DNA of 64,000 nt from Acanthamoeba lenticulata (GCA_002179805.1 NAVB01000377.1:1-64000), one strand, 5' to 3'. Positions 12,616 to 23,789 are shown, counted from the first letter of the stretch. Numbers and translations are program-made. The notes: generated by a model from the letters alone, not told the origin.

Positions 12616-14278
12616 ATGACCACTTCTACGAAGGTGCGCTGCGGCCTCTGTAGCCACGCGAAGTTGCTCTTCTGACACCATCTTGCGCAGGTAAGCCTAG
12701 AGTACTGCTCTATCCAAGACCATGAGACGAAGCCCGCCTCGGTGATGACCTACTCTGGGCCCGCCGTGGACAGCGGCGGCAAGAAGGCGTCCGACTCGCT
12801 GGCGTTGCGCCAACTCATCGCCGTGGGCAAGACCGAGCTCTCGTACATCCTCAATCCGTACTATGACCGCGAGGTGCGAACCTCAGACGTCAGGGCGGCT
12901 CGATTCACGGGCACATGTACCCAAAACAGCAACGTGTGGCTGCCTCAAGGTTTCGGTACGGATTTGAAAGATGAAGCTTTGGCGTGAAGCTCATGCTCTC
13001 GTCACTAGGGGTCATCACCGAAACCAAGTACAAGTTCACTCTCTACGAGGGAGAGTTCGACGGTGGCTTCCGCCACGGCTTTGGCAAAGCGCCCATCTTT
13101 GTGCTTCGAAGCGGCTCCGCCGAGTTCGATGGCGTCTATCGGTACTCCATTGCCGAGCCATCCTCTGCCCTGTAAGCAAGAGACCTTACGAAAAGGACGA
13201 CCTGTGATGTAGCGGCCAGTGGGAGCGTGGCCATCGCCACGGCTTTGGCGAACTGGCGGACAGTGCTGCGGGGACCACCTACTTTGGCGAATGGCGCTTC
13301 GACCGCAGGCACGGGCGAGGCGAAGAGGTGTACGCTGATGGAAGCAGGTACGCTCTCCACTGAGCCTTCACCAGCTCCATCTTCTTGGCCAGAGTTGATG
13401 AGCGGTCAAAAACGCCAGGTATGTCGGCCTCTGGGCCAACGGCGTTCGCCACGGGCCTGGCCGCCTTCACATGGCGGAGGGCGTGATCCAAGCCAGGGAC
13501 TACCACGGCGGAATGCCCACTGTTGGTATGGACCCTTTGCGGCAACTGTGTGCTGGTACCAAGAAAAGCTCACCGCCAGCAAGCAAAGGTTCTATTGGCC
13601 CGGCGACTGCGATCGAGGCGTGGTTAGCTGAAGCCAAGGAGAAGTTGGCGGCGATGGTCATGGAGCAAGAGGCCTCTGTTCCGCTGACCGGCGCCAGTTT
13701 GAGCGTACGACGAGCCCAGTGACCTGGACCTCTCGATCTGTTGGTCTCATCATGGCGCATCCACAACACAACCACACAGGGACTGAGCGGCAAGGCGGGG
13801 CTTGCCGACAGGAAGAAACTGACAGGGTTCAAGGAGAAGGAGCTGGTCCAGTTCTCTCAGCAGCTGGCCTCCATCGTGGGGCAACCCGTCGAGCTGGTCG
13901 TGGAAACGGACACCTTCCTCGCCGGACCGGAGAGCAAGGTCTCCGTCAACCTTCTGGTTGAGGGCCAGTCCGAGTTCCTTCTCACGCCCCTCCTCAAGGC
14001 GATCGCCACAGTCTGCTCCGACGAGTCCGCCCGAACGACGTTCGGCAGCTGTACGTTCGACTCTCGTCTTCTTGGTGGTGAAGGTCGTCGGAGCAGGCTC
14101 ACGCAAGGGACGCATCATCACAGGCATTCGTAAGATCGTGGTCAAGAACGACCCTGCCGTGCGCGAGGTGACCCACAAGCTGGAGGACAAGGCCTGGACG
14201 CTGGCTGGCAATTTCGCCGACCCGAGCGAAGTGCTTGTGCCCAACAAGATCGCTTCCTGGATCGAAGCCAAAATCTGA
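12616..14278 (+). CDS. MORN-repeat protein with a helical C-terminal extension
   Basis: Starts MTTSTK with an intron at about 12634-12690, then YCSIQDHETKPASV. MORN repeats follow: YEGEFDGGFRHGFGKAP, GVYR, GQWERGHRHGFGEL, YFGEWRFDRRHGRGEEVY and YVGLWANGVRHGPGRL. MORN repeats bind membranes or act as scaffolds, so a peripheral membrane or cytoskeletal role is inferred. After the repeats comes a helical stretch (AEAKEKLAAMVMEQEA). A GTACG donor after 13704 and the acceptor ACAG at about 13779 join this in frame to GLSGKAGLADRKKLTGFKEK and a C-terminal domain; a further 46-nt intron (14051-14096) leads to the stop at 14278. An alternative is two genes, the first ending at the in-frame stop at 13722. 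No repeat-independent function is recognised. Confidence 0.6.
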
Positions 14279-14313
14279 TCAACTAATAGAAACAATAGAA
14301 GAGGATGTCTGTC

Positions 14314-15098
14314 TTAACGGAAGAGCTTGTAGCCGTGGTGGTCGGGCGAGCCGCTGGCCGAGAGCACGATGGCGGCCACCAGGGAGAGGACGCTGGCGGC
14401 CACGTAGAGACCCCAGCCGGCCTCTGGTCCCGAGTTGTCGCTGACAAATTCAAAGTCGAAGACGAAGGACTTCTTGAAGGCCTCCTGGTGCCAGAACAGG
14501 AAGAGCCACGCCGCAAACGCGGCCAGCGCGGCCAGGTAGGCGCAGACGAGCAGAGGGATCCTCAGCGAGCTCCTGAACTTGAGCTTCTGTTCAAGTCCCT
14601 CGTCGTCAACGACTGCAAGAAAAATGAGGAGAAAACGTAGCGACGGGAAGGGAAAGCGCGTACGCGACAGAACTCGAAGCTCCAGGTGAGAAGGATGAGA
14701 GCCTCGAGCGCCGTGAGGAGGATGGAGAGGATGACGCAGGCGAGAATGATGCCCCACATGGCCCGCAGCTGGTCACCGCCGCACTTGTCATCGGTCCACT
14801 TGCAGTGGAGAAGGACGTTGGAGTCCAGGCGGTCCAGGTACTCAGTGGCTTTCACCCCCAACCCCTCGACTTCGTACCTGGTGAAGTAGTGCCCGCGACC
14901 GACGAAAAACGTTAAAAAAAAAACGATCTTGATTGAAGATGAAGGAAGGATGAATTGACAAGAGCCAGGTGCTGCAAAGGAGGGAACAAACAAAAAGATC
15001 AAGTAGTACCAGGGGCTCGGCGCAGCGGCCAGCTCCAGGACGAGGATGAAAACAGCCAGACAAAACAGGGCCAAGAACTTCACGTTGACGTGTCCCAT
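14314..15098 (-). CDS. four-helix membrane protein, tetraspan/PMP22-like topology
   Basis: Starts MGHVNVKFLALFCLAVFIL with the first hydrophobic helix at once. An extracellular-type loop carrying paired cysteines follows (LHCKWTDDKCGGDQL), then a second helix (AMWGIILACVILSILL) with a third following directly, then KLKFRSSLRIPLLV with further helices and GWGLYVAASVLSLVAAIVL near the C terminus, ending HGYKLFR. There are at least two introns, one with a GTACG donor near 14670. The topology with one Cys-containing first loop resembles PMP22/claudin or MARVEL-type tetraspans. I do not see a diagnostic family motif. It converges with the MORN gene, leaving only 35 bp between their stop codons. 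Confidence 0.65.
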
Positions 15099-15269
15099 AT
15101 CGATTTATTGCTGACCGCGGTCTGGTTCTCTTGAGGAAGGTGTGGAAAGGACGAGGTGGACACTGGACGTTGTGGGTTCCCCCGTCCCTCATTACACACC
15201 CCTTCCAGCACCAATCGGCGCATCGAGAAAAAACGGGAAATTCATTTCTCTGCGGTGGCCCCTGTAACG

Positions 15270-16570
15270 TCATTTGATGTACGTTTCGGCCAGCGGGACA
15301 AACTGGGCGAAGACGTCGCAAAGACTGACGACGCCCACTGGGCGACTGTTGTTGTCCACCGTCCACACACGGTGCACCCTGCGCAAATGACAACAAATTG
15401 TGCGGCGTTGAGTCGACTGACCACGAAAAAGGCACGCTCGGTAGAGGACCCTACGTACCTGTGCGTGGCGAAGGCGGCGAGGAGGTCTTCAATGGAGGAG
15501 TCCATGGTGCACGTCACCGGCGGCCCGGAAAGGAAATGGGACACCGGAACGAACAGCTTCTGCAGCATCTGCTCTGGCTGGTCTGACGGCTCCAGCCCGA
15601 GCTTGGCGATGTCGCTGGCGCTAATGTTGCCCTTCAACTGCCCTGCAAGCGGTGGCGTGGGTCAAGGGGAAGGCTGCTCACATGTCGATCGAGGTGGCTG
15701 AGACTCGCAAGCTGCATACCCTGAGCATCGACCACGGGCAAAGCCGATACCTTGGCTTCGTCGATCTTGAGCAGAACCTCGATGACGGTGGTGTGCAGCG
15801 GCACCGTGGCCAACTCCTTCCTCGAGCCCGGCCAGACAAAGTCCCGCACCCGCCGACCGCGCAAGGGCTGCAAGGGCATCAGCACGAAACTGCGCTTCGC
15901 TGCCGAGAGAGAGAGAGAGAGGAAGAGGGGGGAGCAACCTGAGGAATAGCGCTGACGTGCTGGTGCAGCCACTTGGCCACGTCGAGTTGAGTGAGGATGC
16001 CGAGGAAGCGATCGCCGTCTTCGGCAGCCACAGGAAGGCGGTGGACGTTTGGGTCGGCGAGCATCTTGACGAGCGTCTGTGGCGGGGTGTTCACCGACAC
16101 AGGCTCCCAAGTCGTGCGTTCTGCTCCCGCACTCTTCAGCACGCCGGCCATGTAGCGTGTAGAGAGGGCCCAAGAGGGCACGTACCAGACAGGCCGATGA
16201 GCCCACGAACAGGAGCTGTCCTGATTTGGGTGCGTTGGTCGTCGCTAAGGGACTCTAGCTGCTGCTTGAGGGCTTGCAAGTTGAGTTGCTCGCGTTCGAG
16301 TCTCTTGGTGCCCGAGAGGGAGCCCGAGAAGCGGCACAGGAAGGCAACAAGGTCGAGCTGGTCGATCAGGCCCACAAAGCCTCCCGTGGTGGAGTCGTAG
16401 ACAGGGACCGAGAGGATGTTGTGCGTGCTCAAGAGGCTCAGCGCGTCCATCATCGTGTCCGTGGCGTTTATGACTCGCGTGTCCTGCTCTTCAACAAGCG
16501 GCTGTAGTTTGAGTTGGGCAACCAGCCCGCTCCATTCCCTCCAGTCCTCTGCAGAAACAGTTGCTGCCAT
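15270..16570 (-). CDS. protein with four CBS domains (AMPK-gamma/SNF4-like)
   Basis: Starts MAATVSAEDWREW. Four CBS-type units follow: TMMDALSLLSTHNILSVPVY, then LVKMLADPNVHRLPVA with FLGILTQLDVAKWL, then VIEVLLKIDEAKVSALPVV, and last SIEDLLAAFATHRYV with VGVVSLCDVFAQF, ending AETYIK. Two Bateman modules are the arrangement of the AMPK gamma subunit, which binds adenine nucleotides, so an energy-sensing or adenosyl-ligand role is inferred. I did not identify a full set of nucleotide-phosphate ligands. A Glu/Gln/Arg-rich helix (GTKRLEREQLNLQALKQQ) separates CBS 1 from CBS 2. One intron carries a (CT)n tract on the sense strand at 15903-15920. Confidence 0.72.
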
Positions 16571-16776
16571 GACGCGTTGGTGCTTCTTCTTCCTTGTTCT
16601 TGCTTCTTGTGTGGCCGTGATGGGGAGCTTGTGGCGCCCAACAGTTGGGACGAGCACACCACGAATGCGGCAAAACTCGACGATTTCCCGCAGCTTCGCC
16701 AGTGGTGGGAAAAAGTTAAAATTGGCCAAAATGAAGAAAGTGGCGAAAAAAATAAATAAATAAAAACAACCACACT

Positions 16777-17542
16777 ATGGCGAAGGTCGAGTTCTTTGAC
16801 ATTGCAAACAAAGCCTCCAGAACGTGGTCTCCAAACACGGCTTTGACGCGCATGGTGCTCAACTACAAGGGCATCCCGCACAAGACCACCTGGCTGTCCT
16901 ACCCAGACATCGCCCCCACGCTCAAGTCGCTCGGCGTGCCCCCCGCGCTGGACAACCCGCGCGTGTCCTACACGTGCCCAGCTATTCGGCACGGGGAGAC
17001 CACCCTCATGGACTCGTGGCCCATCGCGCTCTACCTCGACCTTTGACGGGACCGGCGAGTCCATCTTCCCCACCCCGGGCGCGCTGCCGCTGGCCAAGAT
17101 GGTGCACTATCAGTCCAGGCGCGCGCTCAAGGCCGGCATGAAGCTGTTGCTGCCGCACATCCCGAGCACCCTCGACGAGCGCGGCGCCGCCTACTTTCGC
17201 GCAACCCGCGAGCAGTGGTTCGGCAAGCCGCCCGAGCAGCTGTTGGCCGACGGTGAGGCCGAGGGCGCCTGGGCCCAGGTCGAGGAGGAGATGGCCATCC
17301 TGGCCGACCTCCTCAGCGGGCGCTGGTCCTCGCCCAAGGGCCTCGTGGTGGAGCGCGACGGCCCGTTCTTCCTCGGCGCGCGGCCCTCCTACGCCGACTT
17401 CATCCTCGTGGGCGGCTTCCAGTGGTTCAAGTGCGCCGACGAGGGCCTCTGGCGGCGGCTGCTCTCCCTCGGCAGCAGCAAGGACGACTGCTTCCGCAAG
17501 CTGTGGGACGCCTGCGAGCAGTGGCTGCACGTGAAGCACTGA
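16777..17542 (+). CDS. glutathione S-transferase-like protein interrupted by a +1 frameshift
   Basis: Starts at ATG 16777 (MAKVEFFDIANKAS). The N-terminal thioredoxin-like half includes TRMVLNYKGIPHKTTW and MDSWPIALYLD. In frame, codon 17041-17043 (CTT) is followed by TGA at 17044-17046. The C-terminal alpha-helical half continues in the +1 frame from GAC 17045 (DGTGESIFP) to the TGA at 17540-17542, ending WDACEQWLHVKH. No GT..AG pair can bridge the break without deleting conserved residues. The protein belongs to the fungal/protist GSTs with a WSPNT start. The break is a sequencing error, a recent pseudogene, or programmed +1 frameshifting; see findings. The leader just upstream (16740-16776) is strongly A-rich. 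Confidence 0.75.
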
Positions 17543-17613
17543 CTTTCTGTCTTTTCTGTGAGCTGGTGGGGATGATCCCCAGATTCAACATGATGATGAG
17601 TAAAGGAGAGATT

Positions 17614-17730
17614 GAAGAGAAGAGAAGAGAAGAGAAGAGAAGAGAAGAGAAGAGAAGAGAAGAGAAGAGAAGAGAAGAGAAGAGAAGAGAGAGAGAGAGA
17701 AGAGAAGAGAGAGAGAGAAGAGAAGAAAAA
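17614..17730. repeat. polypurine AGAGA pentanucleotide microsatellite
   Basis: Runs of AGAGA (period 5) with short GA dinucleotide stretches extend for about 115 bp as an uninterrupted purine strand. It fills the gap between the convergent stop codons of the GST-like gene (17542) and the CASTOR-like gene (17738), so it probably lies in both 3' untranslated regions. Confidence 0.95.
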
Positions 17731-17737
17731 AGGGCGC

Positions 17738-19440
17738 TCACACGCCGCTGGCTGTGTCTTCTAGCGAGGCGGCCTCCGTGTGGTCCATCAGCTTGAAGCT
17801 TCGCCTCTTCCACGTCTTGATGGCCTCCTCGTATCTGTCGGAGGGCACCTGCGCGCGCCATCACCAATACCGTCAGCATGAATCGAACCACCATCATCAT
17901 TAAAATGGCGCGCCAGGTACCAGGATGAAAGAGGTGAGGAAGGTCGAGACGTAGAGCACGGGGACCCCCGCCTGCGCCATGGGGGCCGAGATGTAGCTCA
18001 CCACGCCCGTCTCGACTGTGTGTTGTGGTTGCGGTCGTGCTTGTGGTCACGCCTCGCTCGCGAGAGGACGACATGGGAAGGAAGGCAACGCACAGAAGCC
18101 GGCCTTTTTGGCTCGCTTGATGGGCCGCCACGCCGATGACGAGGAGAGCGTGCTCTTGGGGAAGAGGGCCAGGTGCTTCTCGTCGGCGATCAGCGAGATC
18201 TCGTCGTTGGCAAACGTAAACGAGAAGAATCGGGACTCCCTGTCCGACAAAAAGTGCAACGCAACACAGAGGTCAGTTGATCGTACGATTGAATCAGCCT
18301 TCGAGGTAGTCGTCGCCCGCTCACGTACGGGTTCTCAAAGAAGATGAGTTTGAGCAACGGTCGCGTGCACTTCTCGATGCGCTCGCTACTGCTCGGTGCG
18401 CACAAGAGGAAAGATTTGGGTAGAGAGCTCGTCAGGACGCCAGCTCCGTTTGTGGAGAGGAAAAGAGAGGACACGAACCTGGCAGCAAAGAGTTGAGTGG
18501 GATAAGTGATGAGGTTGTGTACATAGGGGGAAGGCGCCGGCCGTGTTGGAGGGTTGAGAGAGTTGGGTTTGCTGGCACACAGCTTGTTGCGCAGCCAATC
18601 GAGCGCTGTCTCGAAGTGCTTCTTCGGCACCTGCGCGCGGGGCCAGCGTCACCGCCGAGTCAGCGAGTGCCTCTCCTTGAAGGGGGAGGGGGAAGAAGTG
18701 GCGTACGAGGACAAAGTCGTGCTGCGCCGTGGAGAGATAGTACACGGAGATCTCCTTGAGCGAGAGGTAGGAGCCCACTAACGACACACAACCGGACTCA
18801 GCTGGCAACGCACAAGCACATGTGAGCATCAGCGTCAACGTCGACAGCTTCATCACAACGAAAGGAAGAGACGGCGAACAAAACGAATAGAGAACGTACA
18901 AGGAATGCCCGAGGAGCCGATGTCGATCTGGATGACTCGCCAGGGCTCTTCCAGCCTCTGCACGGTCTCGTCCGTGGGGAAGAGCGGCAAGATGTTGTCA
19001 TCCACAATCATTGAGATGCACCCATCGTGTTCTACGCATGTCGGGTACGAGGCAGAACAAAACATCATGTGCCCACACATGAGTAGGCGTCAGACACCAC
19101 TATCACTACGTGTGCACGTGATAGGTGGTGCAAGCGGTTGCAGCGCGTTGGGCAGAATGGCGTACCGGTGTAGCTGAAGAATTGTGTAGGCGTTTCGCTT
19201 TCTGTGCTGTAAAGCAAAGTCTTGAGGATGGGCGCACTGCACCGCATGGCATCCTCTTTCTTCATGCTGTACAGCGGCACAGAATAAGTCAGAGGCGGAT
19301 GGTGTTAGCAAAGGATGATAGCACAATTATTCTCCCTGCGATGGTGTCTGGGGTCAATTAGCGTACGAGAGAAGATGAACCGTCTCTGGGCGAGGGGTGA
19401 GGCCAATCCAGCAGTCATGGTCATGGTCATGGTCGTCCAT
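17738..19440 (-). CDS. CASTOR-like ACT-domain protein (cytosolic arginine sensor family)
   Basis: I place the start at 19440: M-D-D-H-D-H-D-H then a GTACG intron joined in frame to SMKKEDAMRCSAPIL. The chain then reads LLYSTESETPTQFFSYT, HDGCISMIVDDNILPLFP, EEPWRVIQIDIGSSGIP and CVSLVGSYLSLKEISVYYLS with HDFVLV. The second half repeats the pattern: FFSFTFANDEISLIAD, VVSYISAPMAQAGVPVLYVS, SFILVP, ending EAASLEDTASGV. This internal duplication of ACT pairs and the STxxxDFILV-type motif match metazoan CASTOR1/2, which bind arginine and control mTORC1 through GATOR2. Arginine binding here is inferred; ligand residues were not checked. Many short introns interrupt the gene. Confidence 0.75.
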
Positions 19441-19708
19441 ATGCGGTACCGAGAATTGTGCAACAGTCGCCCAATTTTGCTGCTGCAAATCTTACCCACA
19501 ATCACAAACACACGAACGATTGCTTGCGGTTGCCGGAGAGACACGCTGCTGTCGTCTCGTGGTCCCAAAAAATCGGCCGAGAAAACTGGCTGCAAAAGCG
19601 TCGGTTGGTAGATGGTTGGACAATTGCGAAATTTCGTCTACAAGTGGCGTTTTCAAAAATGTTTCCTCTGTTGATGTTTCATCTGGAAGTGCTGCCAGAT
19701 AACACTGG

Positions 19709-22700
19709 TCATGGTGGGCCCAGCTGGGCGTACGATGTAAGGCGAGTGGGCTCTAAAAAGCTGTTCTCCATGAGGCCGCCAGACCTTTCCATGTCGTCCA
19801 GCTTCAGCTCGTCGCTCATGAGCATGGCCTCGGGCGACACACTGTTGGTCCAATGTTCTCCGAAGGCAAACTCGAGTTCGTCGAAGGTGATGGCGGGCTC
19901 GACAAGCTGAGGCGAGAAAGGAAGGCCCGAGGCCGACATCGGTGACGTGAGAGAAGAGTAGGGCGCTGCCACGGTTGGTGGTACAGGACTGATGCATTGC
20001 GGTGGCAGTTGTTGCTGTTGGTACTGTTGGTGTTGATGGTGGAGTACATGCTCTCGTGGTGACTGTTGCTGCTGGAGCTGAAGGTGATGCTGTTCTGGTG
20101 GTGCGTGTGGAGGAAGGTGAACATCCCTGGTGGGAGAGAGCCGTGTGAGCTGTTCGTGAGGTTGTTGTGGCTTCTGATTCTGATGGCCCTGCTCTCTGGG
20201 CGATTGCTGCTGCTGCTGCTGCGGCTGCGGCTGCAGGACCTGATGTTGCAACCGCTGCTCTCGAGGAGACTGCTGTGCGCGTGAGGCCTGCCGAGGGGAC
20301 TGCTGGCGGAGGTTTTGGCGCGGGGACTGCTGGCGCGACATCTCTCGGGGCGTGGTTGGTGGCTGCTGCAGCAGCGCGGCCGTCCGCGTTTGGACAAAGG
20401 AGAGCAGTTGCGGAGCCGATTGCGAACGAGACGAAAGGAAAGGCGGTGGCACCTTCTGCGAGCTTCCTCCACTCTCGGCGCTTGGAGGCTGTTGTTCGCG
20501 GTCACGCGCTGAAGTAGGCGTGCTGCTTGACGAGTTGATGCGCGTGTGGCCGAGAGAGAGGTAGTTGCTGCTGCTGCTGTTGTTGCTGCTGCTGCTGCTG
20601 CTAAAGTGAGGCGACACCGGAAAGAAGGCCGAAGCAGGCCGAGGCAGCTGCGGAGACAAAAAGCCGATGTGGCCCAACCCGCTGCTGCTGGCTGACGAAG
20701 ACGAACAAGGCCGGGGCGCCGATCGGCGATTGCGCGCTTTCGTTCGCGGGGACACCTGGCGCGGGGTGGCAAATTGGTGCGGCACCGCGGGCGCCGACTG
20801 GACGAGCGGGCGCAGGCTGAGCCGCGGCATCGGCAGTTGTTGGGCCCCCGACGAGGTCGAGCCTTGTTGCGTCGAGAGTGGAGGAAGTTGCTGCTGTTGC
20901 TGTTGCTGCTGCTGCGGAGCTGCGCTGGTGAAGTAGGCGACGTCCGAGGGCGAGGGCGGCATCTCCGCGCTCAAGTGCGAGCCAAGGCGCTGCGTATTGG
21001 ACGAATCCACGGAGCTGATTGTGGCCGTCGTGGACGAGATCTGGGGCGAGAAGCCGTAGACCGTGTGGGTGCTGTTCCTCCGCTCGATCTCCTCCTCTTC
21101 CTCACGCTCGAGGACGGTGACGTACTTGTGTCGAATGAAGGACACGGCCGTGTGGCGCTTCTCCAGCACGCCGATGACTTCGATGAGCCTCCGCGCGTAG
21201 CGCCGGTCCGACTGCATGAAGAGCAGGAACAGCGAGTCGAGCGTGCAGAGCGACGTGGGCTGGTAGGACTCGAGGTCGGTCTTGGCCACCTCGAACGCGT
21301 TGATGGCCCACTCCACGGCCACGTTGGGCGACCCGATCTCGCGATAGCACTCGGCCTTGATGGTCTTGGCGGTGAACAGAATGAAGGACGTGATCGACGG
21401 GTCAAAGTAGAACGGCCGGGACCACAGCGACGAAGTGCACGTGGTTTCGTTCCCGTCCGCCAGGCAGAAGAGCAGCTCTTCAAACTCTCTGAGCTCCTCT
21501 TCAATGTCATCGAGCTTCTTCACTGCCTGCGTGTAGAACGGGTCCCGCTGGTAGGCGTCGTCCGTGGGCGGGCCATCAATGACGAACGCCCACACGCTCT
21601 CGGTCTGCGCGCAGAGAACAACACCGACGAGTGAGTCTCTAATAGAGCCAAGGTTTGACAGCTTGGGCGAGAGGGCCACCTTCAAGATGAAGCGGAGGGC
21701 GTCGTCCAGCTCGTTGGAGATGCGGATGGAGGAGAACGGGAACATGTGCTCCAGGGGCATGTCCATGATCACCCGCAGGGTCAGCATGATCTGCGTGCGC
21801 AGATTCTCCTCGAGTTCCGGAGGTCCGTGGCTCACCAGCATGCATATGCACTTGATGTACACCATCGAGCGTAGCGCTTCCACTTTCTCGCACAGCTGCG
21901 GTTGTTGAGGAAAGAGACATAAAGTAGCAGAGGTCAGACAATAGAGAGCATGTTGTGTTGAGTTGTTGAGGTGCCTCCTTCACCTTCATTGCCAAAAGAA
22001 GATACTTGGAAGCGACGTGCATGGCCATCGGGTCGAGCGTGTAAAAGGCAATCCCGAGCAGGCCGAGCGCGAGCCAGTAGAGCTGATGCGGAGCCTTCGC
22101 TTGTTGGTGCTTTGGTGATGTGCCATGTGGGGGTTTTGCGTGAGTGTTGGCTTGAGAACAGTCGAGCAGGATCTCGGCACGCACGCTTACCTCGAGCAAG
22201 AAGTCGGCCATACGAAGCGCATGCAAGACGAGATGTTCCGCCATCGGCATGTCCCCAGACGTGCGAGCGCCTGCCCCCATCCATCATGAAGGAGATGAAG
22301 CCGATGAGGAGAGCGAACACTACGAGATGTGTGAGGCGCCAAAGGGGGGGAGTACCGAGTGCGGCCGCCACGTAGAGGCAGAGGGACATCTCGGTGGGGA
22401 CCATGGAGTCGGAGCCGTTGAACACGGCATCGATGTTGGACTGCGTGAGCCACTCGGGCAGGATGGGAAAGAGCAGCCAAATCTTGTCCCGGTACACCAC
22501 CAGAAACTGCCAAAGACACGCATATGCGGCCCGTCAGCCAAGGAGAACTCACGGAACGGAAAGAGGTCATGAGGCTGCGGCCTTGTGCGCACCTTCGTGA
22601 TCGCTGGCGACGAGCTGGGGGACTGCGTGGGGCTGCTCGACAAGGGAGAGGTCGTAGTGCAGCTCGAGCCCGATCCTGCGGTGCCCTCTGCTTTCTCTCT

Positions 22701-23459
22701 CGGGCCACCTCCGACAAGCTTCTCCTGCACCGCGGCGGCTGGAGGCAGCTTGCTCGCTTCGCCGCTGCTCGAGTAGCTGCCGAGAGTGCTGCTTCGCGTC
22801 GTAACAGGCCGGGTGGAAGAGCCTCCGTTCTCGTCCGAGAGCAGCGTGACGCCCTCCGGGGCGCTGGAGCTGCGCCTCAGCACCCGCTCTTCCTTGCTGA
22901 GCTTCAGGCTCCGTCGGTTCTTGGGGGTCGGCAGGGCAGAGCCGGTCGAGACTGGTGGGTTGATGATCCACTGTTGCGGCGGGCCGTTTGTGGAGGCCGC
23001 TGCCGAAGACCCCAAGACCGGGCAGGAGCGATAGGAGATGGGCTCCCGGGGAGACGAGTGCGCGTGGGCAGTGCGCGGGGAAGGAGAGGACTGCCCCGAA
23101 CGAGGCGAGGAAGAGGATGAGGGGAACGACGAAAAGCAGGAGCAGATGGATGACCCACACGTGCTGCAGGAAACTGTGGAGGAAGAAGAAGAAGAAGAAG
23201 AGGAAGAGGAGCCCGCTGAAGAGGTTTGCGCAGAGGCGTCGGTGTAGGGGATGGGGTGTTCCATGATCCACCCCGAGTCAGAGTACACCTGCCGGTCCTT
23301 GGCCAGCGAAACGCCCTGCCCCTCACGTCCGGCAGCGGGGCGCGACGAAGGGGGCGAGTTGCAGAAAGTCCACTTTTCCCATCGATACTGCGGCCGCTTC
23401 CAGCCCACCGGGGACGGCTCCCTGCCGCCGCCCTTGTTGTTCGCTGCTGTGTTGCTCAT
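19709..23459 (-). CDS. large Ser-rich/Gln-rich protein with a central helical domain, possible transcription regulator
   Basis: Starts MSNTAANNKGGGREP. The N-terminal 300 residues are low complexity with long Ser runs. A helical central region follows (VVYRDKIWLLFPILPEWL, MSLCLYVAAALG, AEHLVLHALRMADFLLE, YWLALGLLGIAFYTLDP, ELDDALRFILKVALSPKL). The C-terminal part from about 20940 down to 19709 is poly-Gln with repeated SPRE/SPRQ units and ends LTSYAQLGPP. The central region is loosely reminiscent of the middle homology region of fungal Zn2Cys6 transcription factors, but I see no zinc cluster. Low-complexity Q/S regions are common in amoebozoan regulators. The function is unknown. Confidence 0.6.
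20205..20925. repeat. interrupted CTG/CAG trinucleotide tracts encoding poly-Gln and poly-Ser
   Basis: Short CTG/CAG tracts occur near 20205-20240, 20565-20602 and 20888-20915. On the minus coding strand they give Gln runs in the first and third places and Ser runs in the second. CAA, TTG and other interruptions are frequent, which usually stabilises such tracts. Confidence 0.8.
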
Positions 23460-23789
23460 GAGACGCAAGAGGGGCCTCTTGCGGTCAAGGAATGACAGCC
23501 GACGATGATGATGGGGCGGGAGAGGGAGGACCAAAGTGGTCGCTTTGGCGTCTCCAAGGAGAGGAAAGAGGAGAACAAGGGGAGAACCTTTCCTGCCCAC
23601 CGCGACAACACACACAAGCCCTGACGTCTGCTCTCTCCGGCCTCGAAAGTTTGATGGGTGGCCGACACGGATAGGGCGATTGCCATTTCTAGGGAGGGTA
23701 CCAAATGACGATAAAGATGTCTAAATGTTGTTATGTCGCCACGTAACCCCCCATGCTATTCTCCGCCGAAAAGCTCCGCTACCGCCGAC
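23460..23789. other. 330-bp intergenic region
   Basis: Between the start of the Ser/Gln-rich gene (23459, -) and the end of the acyltransferase gene (about 23790, -). It has no convincing ORF or RNA. A pyrimidine/purine-skewed stretch (23510-23580) lies near the promoter side of the former gene. Confidence 0.4.

Noticed and set aside
12228..12653. 141-codon plus-strand open frame in the divergent intergenic region
   Set aside because: No domain, overlaps the start of the MORN gene in another frame, and its composition is unlike neighbouring exons.
17880..17895. tRNA B-box-like GGTTCGATTC on the minus strand
   Set aside because: Sits in a CASTOR-gene intron; no A-box, acceptor stem or anticodon arm can be folded around it.
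20774..21634. 286-codon plus-strand open frame
   Set aside because: Lies antisense to the Ser/Gln-rich gene; composition (Arg/Leu/Val runs) is typical of a complementary-strand artefact.
22320..23271. Cys-containing CSTCGSSICSC segment as a zinc cluster in the Ser-rich protein
   Set aside because: Only four closely spaced Cys within poly-Ser, not the six-Cys Zn2Cys6 spacing or a known finger.
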